Notes under the pieces: generated by a model | Databases searched by the model: none | What the model was told of the DNA's origin: nothing | Seen by the model: only the letters and a program-made list of their open reading frames with translations | Assembly (NCBI GenBank): GCA_024278455.1 | Contig: JAJRTE010000315.1 | Location: 1-64,000, forward strand | Length of the DNA: 64,000 nucleotides | Source of the DNA: Myxococcota bacterium | GTDB lineage: Bacteria > Myxococcota_A > UBA796 > JAJRTE01 | Direction of reading: 5' to 3' | Program-made: the position numbers and the translations under genes | In this document: positions 10,401 through 19,000 of the stretch, piece by piece | How the letters are laid out: every line of letters starts with the position of its first letter | Numbering within the stretch: the stretch's first letter is position 1

Positions 10401-13199
10401 GAACACCTTGGCTCGCGACCGCTCCAGGCGCTGGGCCTCGAAATAGCGATAGTGGACCAGGCGGGCCATCTGGTTCAGGCCGGGGAAGTTGTCCTGCGTG
10501 GCGTCGATCAGTCTGTCGAGCAGGTCCTTGAACGACTTGCCGAAAAGGGGCGCCAGCACATCGACACTCTCGATCCGGGCCTCGATGAGCTTGAGGATGA
10601 ACGCCCGGTGCCGCCCGATGTTCCGGTACGACTTGTGGAGCCATAACAGGGCCTCGGCGAGAGCCGGACCGCGCTGGATACGCTCGATACCGTAATGGCG
10701 AAGCACCCGCTCCATGCGTGTGGCAAAGGCTCGAGGCAAACGTTCGTCCGTCGGATCCATGGACTGGATGAACGCAAGCAGGCACTCACGCCGGGACAAG
10801 CCCTGCTCGGCCGACCTGTTCGGCCTGCGCTCGAATAGATCGATAACATCCGCGAAAATGCTCAGTATCTCGTTTTCCCGCTCCAGGAGCCGTTTCATCG
10901 CTTCGGGGAGATCCTGGCCCACGTCCCCGGAACAGCCGTTCGCCAGCCTGTGCCACGGCGTGCGCCGCGGCGCGCTCGGTGCGTCGTCCACAGAACGGCC
11001 AGGGCCGGGCTCGAGCCACTCGGCGACGAGAGTCTCCACTTCCGCGACAGGCACCTCGTAGCCCATGACCAGGTGCTTCAGCTCACAAAAGACCCGTTCG
11101 CCGAGCCTGGCCATGTCGCCCGGGATGGGCTCCGGCGCCTGGGGGTGCGGTTCCAGCGTCTCGAACGACACCCGCTCCGTGCCGGATTGGCCGTTGCCGT
11201 CACCGAGCGGCTCGAGCATGAGCAAACGGGAGCCGGCGGCGACATGGATGCCAGGTCCGACCGCCACGTCTCGCACTCTGCCGGAAAAGGGGGCGGACAC
11301 CACGGTTTCCATCTTCATGGCTTCCATCACCAGGAGCGCCTGTCCCGCTTCGACCTCGTCCCCGGCCTTCACCTGAAGCGAGAGCACGACGCCTGGCCCC
11401 GGAGCGAGCACCGCACCACTCTCCTCGCTCGAGACGCGGTGATACGTGCCGTTCACTTCCACCAGGAAACTGGTGCCTTGCAACGAGGTGACGACGCGGA
11501 AGGAGCGGCCCGCGATCCGTACCCGTCGCTCGAACCGGTTCATCCTGTCCACCTGGACGTCGAACCGGTGGCCATCGATCTCGAGGCGATAACGCCTGGG
11601 GCCGACCTGGTAGACCTGGAACTGGTAGGCCTGTCCGGCGTGCCCCAGTTCCACGGATATTCCGTCCTCGTCGCGTAGCGCTATCCGTTCTCGAGCCGCA
11701 GAGGCCAGGAAGGCTTGCTTCTCCACTTCCAGCGCCCGGTCATACATCTCGATGGCCACGTGAGCCAGCGCGACACCGGCATGACGCCTGATGCGCGTGC
11801 CGCTGTCGTCCCAGGTGCGATCGAGCCAGCCTATGTCGATCCGGCTCTTCTGCACGTCCTCGTGCTGGAGCAGCTCGAGCAGGAAGGCCTTGTTGCTGCG
11901 GCCCCCGTCGATGACCACGACGAGTTCCGCCAAGGCGCATTCGAGCCGCCCGAGCGCTTCTTCGCGCGTCCGGCCATGGGCGATGAGCTTTGCGATCATG
12001 GAGTCGAAGTCCGAGGCGATCGTGTCGCCTTGCGCGACACCCGTGTCCACGCGGAGCCCGGGGCCGGTGGGGAGGCGGAGCAGTTCCACCACGCCGGGGG
12101 CCGGGGCGAAGCCGTTGTCGGGATCCTCCGCATTGATGCGCACCTCGATGGCATGCCCTTCCGCCGCCGGCGGAGCGCCCTCGAGACGGCGGCCGTCGGC
12201 CACGTAAAGCTGGCACTTGACCAGGTCGAGCCCGGTCGTGATCTCGGTCACCGGGTGCTCTACCTGCAATCGCGTGTTCATCTCCATGAAGTAGTATCGA
12301 CCGGCCCGGACGTCGAACAGGAATTCCACGGTTCCGGCGTTCACGTACCCCGCGGCCCTGGCGATTCGCGCTGCGGCTTCACACAGTCCCCGGCTCACGT
12401 CGGCAGGCAGGGCCGGCGAAGGCGCCTCCTCCACGACCTTCTGGTTGCGCCGCTGGAGCGCACAGTCGCGGACGCCCACCGCCCACGTGGTGCCGTGGCT
12501 GTCCGCCAGGATCTGAACCTCCACGTGGCGCGCGTTCTCCACGACCTTTTCGATGAACACGGTGGCATCCCCGAAGGCCTTCAATGCCTCGGCGCCCGCG
12601 CCGTCAAACAAGGCCTCGAGCTGCCCGGCGTTCCGTGCCTTGCGGATGCCTCGCCCACCGCCCCCAGCCGACGCCTTGATCAACACCGGGTACCCGATCC
12701 GATCGGCCACGGCTCGAGCCTCCTCCACCGTGGTCACGGGACCCCCACTCCACGGGGCCACAAGGACGTCAGCGGATTCGGCCAGCTTCTTGGACGCGAT
12801 CTTGTCTCCCAGTACGCGCATGACCTCGCCGCTCGGGCCAATGAAAACAATGCCCAGCTCCTCGCACAGGTCCACGAATTCGGCCCGCTCGGCGACGAAA
12901 CCCCAGCCGACCCAGGCGGCTTCTGCATGCACCTCGAGAAGCGCGCGGCGGAGACAGGCCGGGTCCAGGTAGGTACTCTTGCTGCTGTTGTCTCGAGGAT
13001 CGATGAATGTGGCGGGGCCGATGCAGAATGCTTCGTCAGCCTCCCGAACAAACATGCTATTGAAATCCGGCTCGGTGTAGAGTGCGATGGTCTTCAGGCC
13101 ACAGCGATGCTCGGCGTTCATTTCGCGCACGGCGTGGATGAGCCGCATGGCCGGCTCTCCCCGGTTCACGATGGCGATGCGCGTGAATCGGAAATGCAT
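7491..13199 (-). CDS. Fused acyl-CoA carboxylase: biotin carboxylase, biotin carrier, central region and carboxyltransferase
   Basis: A single 1902-residue chain carries a complete acyl-CoA carboxylase. Residues 1-470 are biotin carboxylase, with the glycine-rich KASAGGGGRGIRK loop and the EMNTRLQVEHPVTE active-site strand. A biotinyl domain follows with EAMKMET, so K629 is the predicted biotinylation site. Residues about 700-1300 are a long helical central region. About 1330-1870 is a crotonase-fold carboxyltransferase pair (SSGARIAMDSG, GGSLAMIPHGT, SRTLNENLKVAALEGSFASVIGG). The order resembles eukaryotic ACC and matches bacterial fused acetyl/propionyl-CoA carboxylases. The product would be malonyl- or methylmalonyl-CoA; substrate choice cannot be told from sequence. 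The start has AAGGAGG five bases upstream. A separate accA lies directly upstream, so this enzyme may not be the only ACC. Confidence 0.92.
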   Translation of the reverse strand: MHFRFTRIAIVNRGEPAMRLIHAVREMNAEHRCGLKTIALYTEPDFNSMFVREADEAFCIGPATFIDPRDNSSKSTYLDPACLRRALLEVHAEAAWVGWGFVAERAEFVDLCEELGIVFIGPSGEVMRVLGDKIASKKLAESADVLVAPWSGGPVTTVEEARAVADRIGYPVLIKASAGGGGRGIRKARNAGQLEALFDGAGAEALKAFGDATVFIEKVVENARHVEVQILADSHGTTWAVGVRDCALQRRNQKVVEEAPSPALPADVSRGLCEAAARIARAAGYVNAGTVEFLFDVRAGRYYFMEMNTRLQVEHPVTEITTGLDLVKCQLYVADGRRLEGAPPAAEGHAIEVRINAEDPDNGFAPAPGVVELLRLPTGPGLRVDTGVAQGDTIASDFDSMIAKLIAHGRTREEALGRLECALAELVVVIDGGRSNKAFLLELLQHEDVQKSRIDIGWLDRTWDDSGTRIRRHAGVALAHVAIEMYDRALEVEKQAFLASAARERIALRDEDGISVELGHAGQAYQFQVYQVGPRRYRLEIDGHRFDVQVDRMNRFERRVRIAGRSFRVVTSLQGTSFLVEVNGTYHRVSSEESGAVLAPGPGVVLSLQVKAGDEVEAGQALLVMEAMKMETVVSAPFSGRVRDVAVGPGIHVAAGSRLLMLEPLGDGNGQSGTERVSFETLEPHPQAPEPIPGDMARLGERVFCELKHLVMGYEVPVAEVETLVAEWLEPGPGRSVDDAPSAPRRTPWHRLANGCSGDVGQDLPEAMKRLLERENEILSIFADVIDLFERRPNRSAEQGLSRRECLLAFIQSMDPTDERLPRAFATRMERVLRHYGIERIQRGPALAEALLWLHKSYRNIGRHRAFILKLIEARIESVDVLAPLFGKSFKDLLDRLIDATQDNFPGLNQMARLVHYRYFEAQRLERSRAKVFEIMTTRLDMLSADPDRFDREQELASLANQPQPIGQFLLTRLMVESQPKRALFYEVLVRRMYRTRRVEGVRHRSVKGTAFTVARFSMNRRDTCTVGAYVPLEQLRQALAGVAALAARHTGDSEDGPPPDLLVDHLVIAWRETYPDEDTMAATLARHLDRVQWTNRPRRIAFNVLDTAGDTVARHFTFVPGSRGGFREVHRYRGIHPAHGDRLELWRLENFKLLRLPSPEDCYLYLGTARDNPTDQRLFALVEVHELIPFRDESGKLVRVPHIERRTLQALDAMRDYMFRHPDTRLDWNRLTLFITPQLDMSLEEMELLLPEMAPILARPTQHLGVDRVAVHAWVVDPRTGVRIEKVMHTTLDRGRILRLRISDPGSYPISTLTPYKKRVMKLRRRGLAYPYEIIKIMTPTVGGSLAMIPHGTFVEHDLDGQGRLVPVQRSYGENQANVVVGIITNYPPKFPEGMSRVVILGDPSRGMGSLAEPECVRIIQAIDMAEERGIPVEWFAISSGARIAMDSGTENLDWTARVLRRIVEFTQAGGEINVVVDGINVGAQSYWNAEATMLMHTRGILIMTHNGAMVLTGKRALEYSGSVSAEDHQGIGGAERIMGPNGEAQYLVTDIAQACQLLFHHYYFTYVAPGERFPRPALVSDPRDRDVTLAPLGHQGNDDNGFTRIGDIFSAGKNPGRKKPFPIRAVMHAVIDRGQRPLERWALMRSAETAVVWDAQIGGYAVCLIGIESRNIPRVGYIPGDGPDTWSGGTLFPRSSKKVARAINASSGNRPVVLLANLSGFDGSPESMRRLQLEHGAEIGRAVVNFDGPIVFCVISRYHGGAYVVFSRTLNENLKVAALEGSFASVIGGAPAAAVVFPNEVKARTRADPRVKEIQERLASASESEKAHLNAELAERYALVYAEKLTEVAESFEAVHSVARAKQVGSLHDIIAPSNLRPYLIEAIEQGMQKAFPGVRLNPA

Positions 13200-13399
13200 C
13201 CCACCTCCTTGACGTGTTTCCTGCTGCGCGTATCGACTGGGCAGGTGAACCGCTCAGCATGGCATGACGTTGATGGACTCGAGGTGTCGACCGGCAGTCG
13301 GTGACAGGTCAGCACATCAGATTAGGTGGTTTCGGGGCGGTTGTTAAGCACATTGTGCCCGGCGGACTCCCGGGGAGGGTGTCGGGGCGGTGATGGGGG

Positions 13400-14380
13400 T
13401 CACGGTGCGTCGGCCGGGGGCGGAGAAGGGTCGGCGACAGCGAAGCTCCCGAGTGCTCGGAATCGCCGGTAGCGGTCCTCGGCGACCTCCTCGGGAGACA
13501 TGGCCATGAGTTCCTCCAGGTGGCGCGCGAGCGCTGCGCGGAGTGCCGAAATCACCATGTCGAAGTCGTGGTGCACCCCTCCCGGGGGCTCGGGAATGAT
13601 GTCGTCGGCCACGCCCAGCTTGAGGCAATCCCTGGCGCCATACTTGAGGGCGTCGGCGGCGAGGGGTCCCTTGGACTGGTCGCGCCACAGGATTGCTGCG
13701 CACGATTCTGGGGAAATCACCGAGTAGAGGGCGTTCTCCAGCATGATGACACGGTTGCCCACGCCGATGGCGAGTGCGCCACCGCTCCCACCCTCGCCGA
13801 TGACTGTGACGATGATGGGAACCTTGAGCCCGCTCATGACAATGATGTTGCGCGCGATGGCTTCGGCCTGGCCTCGAGCCTCGGCATCGATTCCGGGGTA
13901 GGCCCCGGGGGTGTCTATGAAGGTGAAGATGGGAAGGCGGAATCGGTCGGCGAGTTCCATCAGGCGCAGCGCCTTCCGATAGCCCTCGGGGCGGGCCATG
14001 CCGAAGTTGCGTGCGAGGTTTTCGCGCGTGTTTCGTCCTTTCTGCTGGCCGATGACCATGGACGGCTGTCCTTCGAAGCGCGCCAGCCCGCCGACGATGG
14101 GGGGATCGTCCATGAACAGCCGGTCTCCATGGAGTTCGGTCCAGTCGGTAAAGAGCCGATCGATGTAGTCGAGAGTGTATGGGCGCAGTGGGTGCCGGGC
14201 GATCTGGGTCCGCTCCCATGGGCTCAGGTCGGCGTATGCTTCCTTGCGTAGTTCGTAGACGCGCCGCTCGAGTTCCCGGAGTTCGAAGCTGACGTCGATG
14301 TCGGCGTCGCTGCGCGAGAGTGCTTTCAACTCTTTGATCCGTTTGTCCAGCTCCGCCAACGGTCTTTCGACGGATACCAT
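13400..14380 (-). CDS. accA: Acetyl-CoA carboxylase carboxyltransferase subunit alpha
   Basis: This 326-residue protein is close to the usual 319. It begins with the coiled N-terminal helix typical of AccA (ERPLAELDKRIKELKAL) and continues through HPLRPYTLDYIDRLF, HGDRLFMDDPPIVGG, IDTPGAYPGIDAEARGQ, GEGGSGGALAIGVGN and SPESCAAILW, all hallmark blocks. AccA pairs with AccD to transfer carboxyl from carboxybiotin to acetyl-CoA in fatty-acid synthesis. No accD, accB or accC is in the window, so its partners lie elsewhere. The ATG at 14380 has GGAGG six bases upstream. A good promoter (14477-14506) sits just ahead and overlaps the end of miaA, so accA can be expressed on its own. Confidence 0.96.
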   Translation of the reverse strand: MVSVERPLAELDKRIKELKALSRSDADIDVSFELRELERRVYELRKEAYADLSPWERTQIARHPLRPYTLDYIDRLFTDWTELHGDRLFMDDPPIVGGLARFEGQPSMVIGQQKGRNTRENLARNFGMARPEGYRKALRLMELADRFRLPIFTFIDTPGAYPGIDAEARGQAEAIARNIIVMSGLKVPIIVTVIGEGGSGGALAIGVGNRVIMLENALYSVISPESCAAILWRDQSKGPLAADALKYGARDCLKLGVADDIIPEPPGGVHHDFDMVISALRAALARHLEELMAMSPEEVAEDRYRRFRALGSFAVADPSPPPADAP

Positions 14381-14476
14381 GCCACCTCCAGAAGATGTGT
14401 TGCGCTGCATGACGAACCATCTGGTGGATGCCCGGGCTGCCGCGACCCGGCCCGCCCGGCCCGTTGCCTGCAAGAC

Positions 14477-14506
14477 ACAATAGGCGGTTGAACCGGCCGG
14501 CGTCAA
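14477..14506 (-). promoter_or_regulatory. Housekeeping-type promoter for accA
   Basis: On the minus strand, TTGACG (14506-14501) and TATTGT (14482-14477) are separated by 18 bp. The predicted start is near 14470, leaving a leader of about 90 bases to the accA ATG. The -35 box overlaps the miaA stop codon. Confidence 0.6.
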
Positions 14507-15510
14507 GCAGGTGCGACTCGGGAACCGGCTGATGTGTCGTCCATCAGGCCGGAAGCGCGGACGGCGTCGAGCAGGACCGCCCGGTCCGGAGCCACCCATT
14601 GCACGCCGGGTTCCTTGCGGAACCAGGTGTGCTGGCGGCGGGCGAAACGCCTGGTGTCCCTTTGCGTCAGGCGTATCGCCTCGTCGAGTCCGTATTCTCC
14701 GAGGAGGTGCTTCGAGAACTGGGCATATCCCAGCCCTTTCATGGGCTTGACGTTCGGCCCGTATCGCTCGAGCAGCCAGGCGGTCTCGTTGGCCAGGCCC
14801 TGTTCTGCCATCATCTCGACACGGCGGTCGATCCTGTGGTAGAGGATGTCTCGCGGCCATGAGAGGGCGAGCTTGACCCAGCGGTAGCGCTGTTCCGCGA
14901 ACCGGTGTTCGGCCTGCCAGGCGGAGAGTGGTTTGCCGGTGAGGTGGTAGACCTCGAGCGCCCTGACGATGCGCACGTGGTCCCTGGGGTGGAGCCTGCT
15001 TGCTGCCTCGGGGTCCACCTCGAGCAGCCGGCGGTGGAGAGCGGATACGTCCCCCTGTTGGAGTTCCGGGCCGGCGGCGGCCATGAGGTTGGCCCGGAAT
15101 GCCGGGTCGGTCGGGGGGCCCTGGAAGAGCCCGTGGACGAGGGCCCGGAGATAGAGCCCGGTACCGCCCACGAGTACGGCAGGGCGTCCCTCGGCATGTA
15201 GGCGCGCGACGATGGGGGCGGCTCGAGCGACGAAATCGGCGGCGGTGAACGGTTCGTCGGGGTCCGCCACGTCGATGAGGTGGTGAGGAATGCCGCGGCG
15301 TTCCGCCAGGGAGGGCTTGGCCGAGCCGATGTCCATGTGACGATACACGGTCATTGCGTCCACGCTGATGATTTCCGTGCCGAGGGCTTCGGCGAGCGCG
15401 ACACCGAGCGCGGTCTTGCCCGAACCGGTGGGTCCTACCAGGGCGACGATGCGGGGTCTGTCCCGGTCGTCGTCGTGGTTGGCCGGCAGGGGCGTGGAAT
15501 CGTCGTTCAT
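14503..15510 (-). CDS. miaA: tRNA dimethylallyltransferase
   Basis: This 335-residue enzyme transfers a dimethylallyl group to N6 of A37 in tRNAs that read codons starting with U. The P-loop GPTGSGKT lies at residues 26-33, followed by the substrate-contact blocks ISVDAMTVYRHMDIGSAKP, PHHLIDVADP, VLVGGTGLYLRALVHG and the anticodon-binding segment with MKGLGYAQF, then TRRFARRQHTWFRKE. Length and motifs are normal. The ATG at 15510 has GGAGATGGGCC ahead. The gene lies 57 bp below the CGGC-domain gene and just upstream of accA, so it may share a transcript with both. Confidence 0.96.
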   Translation of the reverse strand: MNDDSTPLPANHDDDRDRPRIVALVGPTGSGKTALGVALAEALGTEIISVDAMTVYRHMDIGSAKPSLAERRGIPHHLIDVADPDEPFTAADFVARAAPIVARLHAEGRPAVLVGGTGLYLRALVHGLFQGPPTDPAFRANLMAAAGPELQQGDVSALHRRLLEVDPEAASRLHPRDHVRIVRALEVYHLTGKPLSAWQAEHRFAEQRYRWVKLALSWPRDILYHRIDRRVEMMAEQGLANETAWLLERYGPNVKPMKGLGYAQFSKHLLGEYGLDEAIRLTQRDTRRFARRQHTWFRKEPGVQWVAPDRAVLLDAVRASGLMDDTSAGSRVAPA

Positions 15511-15567
15511 GGCCCATCTCCGGGTCTGGAATGGGAACCGGGCGGGGGTTCCTGCCGGGGGCGGAGG

Positions 15568-15912
15568 CTAGTGGTAGCCATGTGTCCCCTGGACGACCGG
15601 GATGCCCGTCTTGCTCTCCAGGACGCTGGCGAGTTCCTCGGCGGTGGTGTAGGGGCACCCGGGTCTGGCGTTGACGAGGCAACTCGACAGGTAGATGGCG
15701 TCGGGGCGCGTCTCAGAGAGTTTCATGGCCATGCCGAGGTTGGGGGCCACGGTGCGCCCGGGACATTCGCAACGGATGAAGGCCACGACCTGGGATGGCT
15801 CTTCGAAGAGGTGATCGCCCTTTGCGGCGGCCTTCAGGCATCGCCACTCCCCCGGGCAGCCGAATCCTGCGTCCATGTAGGCTCCACATCCGACGATAGC
15901 GACTGTTTTCAT
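15568..15912 (-). CDS. CGGC-domain protein, putative metal binding
   Basis: This small cytoplasmic protein of 114 residues has seven cysteines: C9, C19, C25, C48, C50, C78 and C86. The pattern VGCGAYMDAGFGCPGEWRC, then RCECPGR, then SSCLVNARPGCPY matches the CGGC domain family, thought to bind a metal or iron-sulfur cluster. The biochemical role is not known. The start is backed by GGAGG seven bases upstream. A perfect TATAAT lies about 85 bp ahead. It is probably the first gene of the unit leading into miaA. Confidence 0.85.
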   Translation of the reverse strand: MKTVAIVGCGAYMDAGFGCPGEWRCLKAAAKGDHLFEEPSQVVAFIRCECPGRTVAPNLGMAMKLSETRPDAIYLSSCLVNARPGCPYTTAEELASVLESKTGIPVVQGTHGYH

Positions 15913-15996
15913 ACGCCGACCTCCTCGCGTCTGGCAGGTTGAATCGATACGTTGGTGCCGGCGGCGACATGCCGTCCGGCCCGTGGGTCCAGCAGC

Positions 15997-16002
15997 ATTA
16001 TA
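15997..16002 (-). promoter_or_regulatory. Perfect -10 box upstream of the CGGC-domain gene
   Basis: The minus strand reads TATAAT here, in GC-rich surroundings, with the predicted start near 15990. The hexamers at the expected -35 distance are poor (CCCACA or CCACAA), so it may be an activator-dependent promoter. Confidence 0.45.
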
Positions 16003-16062
16003 GCCTGCCTTGGGTGCGCTTGTGGGGGAACTTGACCGCTGCGGTGCGGGCGTGGTGGTTGC

Positions 16063-19000
16063 CTACTCCCAGTACGCGACGCCGGTGGCCAGCCAGTAGT
16101 CCTCGAGGAAGGGGAGCATGTCCGGGTCCAGGTTGAAGGACTCCCACCCGTAGCCGGTGGTGAAGATGGTGGCGCCCATGATGTAGGCGTCCTTCATCAG
16201 TTCAGTGTCGTACCATGCCAGTTGTTCCATGTAGTAGGCCTCGGGGTTGGTGTGCCCGCCGCCATCGGGAGACGCCCAGTAGTCGGCGAAGTCCTTGTAA
16301 CCGGCGGCGTCGCTCGGTCCGGGTCGCACCCCGGCAAGCACGCCGCCGTCGACGCCGGTTTCGGTAATGACAATGGGAATGACCAGGTCGTTGGGGGACA
16401 GGTACTGCCGGAAGACTTTCCGGTAGCGGCCGGTGAGCCATCCTTCGTCGCCCTCGTCGGCGTCGGGGTCCACCTGGTTGTCTCCGTAGGCGAAGGTCAT
16501 GTCAGGTGCACTGTACTCGTGGAGCCCCATGACACCGTCGTTGTTCAGGGCGGTCTCGATGGCGCCGAGGAACGGTGTCCACCCCCAGTCGAGGTCGGGT
16601 GTACCCGTGGCGAAGTTTCCGATGCAGGCCCTGAGACCATAGGAGGCCATGAGGATGACCCGTTGCGTCTCCATCTCGCCGTACCAGGCCACGGCGTCCG
16701 CACTGCCCACACTGGGCTCGTTGTAGCCTTCCCAGTAGTCCACGTCCGGGTACTGGAGCATGGTCGCGAGGTTGCGATCCAGCCACTCCTGGGCACGCGC
16801 GCCGGGGTCGCCGTCCTGCGGCTGCGATTCCGAGTAGAACCTTCCAATCACGATGGTGCCAGGGGAGGCCTGCTTGATTTCGGCCGCGGAGGAGAAATTG
16901 TCGACGAACTTGACGACCGCCGGGCGGGCGGACATCACCGTGGAGGCGGTGGTGGCCGAGTAGGCGCCGTTGATGTGTATGCCCAGCTTGGAAAGCTGCG
17001 GGACGCAAGCGTCGCCCACGCCGTTGGCGTCGCTGTCCGACTGATCCGGGTTGCTCACTTGCGGGCAGTTGTCCTGGGCGTCCGGAACGCCGTCCCCGTC
17101 CACGTCCGAATCGGGGCAGTTGGCCTGGCCCAGCATGAGCCAGGTGATGCCGAGGAGCGCGAACAGGCGCCCCGGGCGGTGCGCTGACTTCCGGCGCCGT
17201 CGTCGTGACAGCCATGGGAGGGCCACGCCGGCAGGCAACCATGCCACCGAGGCGCCGTTACCCTGGCACCCTCCCTGGTCGCCGCAAAGGGATTCATCCA
17301 CGCAATCGAGCTGCAGGTCGACGTTCGTGTCCATGCCTTCGGATACCTCCACGTTGAATTCGGCCATGCTGTCATACCCGGCCAAGACGCCCATGACGCC
17401 ATAGACGCCCACCGGGATTGCCTCGAGTCGATATTGGCCCCGGTCATCGGTGATGGCGGTATGCTCGCCGATAGTGGTCGAAATCTCCACGCCGGCCAGG
17501 GCGTGGCCCGATGTGTCGGTGACTGTCCCCGCGATGGTCCCCGAGGGGGGCGTGACCGCGACACGGTTGCCGCGGATCGTACCATACAGGTCCCAGCCCG
17601 GCATGCTCGAGTCCCCGACCCAGGCGTTCCCGCCCTCATAGGGATTGCTGTCGCTCGCGTAGAGATAGACCTGCTGGCCATCCAGCCGCTCGATCTTCAT
17701 GAAGTAGGTGTGGTCCGGCTGGACCGGGATGCCGTCTCCCTCGGCCTCTCCCCCGATCATTTCTCCGCCGAACGCGGCCTCGAGGTAGGCGCTCGTGATC
17801 TCCCCGACCAACGGTGCGCCGGGGTTGTCTCCGTCGAGGATCGAGAACTTCAGGTACAGGTCGCCGACGTTGGGTTTGGCTGCGGCGAACGTGATGTACC
17901 CCACATCCGGCGGTGTGCGGAAGGTCTGCCCGAGGAAGTCGGCGTAGAGGTTGCAGCCGTCGCACGAACCGGCGCAGTAGCTACCGGGCACGCAGTCGAC
18001 GAAGTACCAGCCTTCGGGGTCCTTGCCGAGGTAGGCCAGGTCGAAACTGGCGTTGCTGATCTCTCCGGCGGCGACGGTGACGCGCCGGGTGGAGGGGGCA
18101 TACCCGTTCTTCTCCACGGTGATGTCGTAGGTCCCGGTGGGAATGTCGCGGATAGCATACACGCCGAGGTTGACGGAGGGGCCGCCATAGGCATGGCCGT
18201 TGGTGTAGAGATTGGCGTACTTGACCGGCTCCCCGGTGTCGTACCGGTGCACGACCCCTTCGATCGTTCCCGTCTCCCCCCGGTAGGGTGTCATTCGTCC
18301 CGGAGGGAGCGCCATCTCCATGCGGAGGTCCCGGACGGCGGTGTACTGGGGATAGGGGGCCGCCGGCGTGCCGTCCGGGTTGCTGGAACTGCCTCCCACG
18401 ACCCACGCGAAGGCCTCCCAGGCGTAGTTATTGAGCAGAAAAGGGTGGACGGCGATGAGTTCCGGCCAGGCGTACCACCAGGTCCCGAACGCCTCGACGT
18501 TGTAGTCCGCGGCCATCTCCCTGGTGGTCTTCGGGTAGCCCTCGTAGGAGATCCCCAGGTGATCCCCGTAGGCGGTCTCGGTAATCATCACCGGGAATCC
18601 GACCCGGCCGTACTCGGCCAGCACGTCCAGATCGAGCAGGTAGCTGTCGATGGTCTTGTGCTGCGTAAAAAACGGCGTCCCTTCATGGTGGTTGTAGTGG
18701 GGCGGGTACGACTCGGGATAGGGATGGGTCGCCCACACATCGAACGAAAAGGCCACGCCGGGGTTGTGGGCCAGGGCGTCCCGCCACCAGTCCGGGTTGT
18801 TCTGCCCCGGCGTCATCACCTGGAGGGTGCCCAAAACGTCGGGGTTGATCTGCGCGGCCGCGATCTCCGTGTCCCGCACGGCGGCGTAGGCGTCGACGAG
18901 GTAGTCGGCGTAGACGTCTGCGGGGACGAAGTCTCGAGGGTCGCTCGGCTCGTTCCACAACTGGAGATAGACGTATCGGTCCGCCAGGTCGGGCCGTTCA

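Noticed and set aside
13400-15682. The long continuous frame joining accA to upstream sequence
   Set aside because: The upstream part runs antisense-free but out of frame through miaA, and a good ribosome site and promoter place the accA start at 14380.
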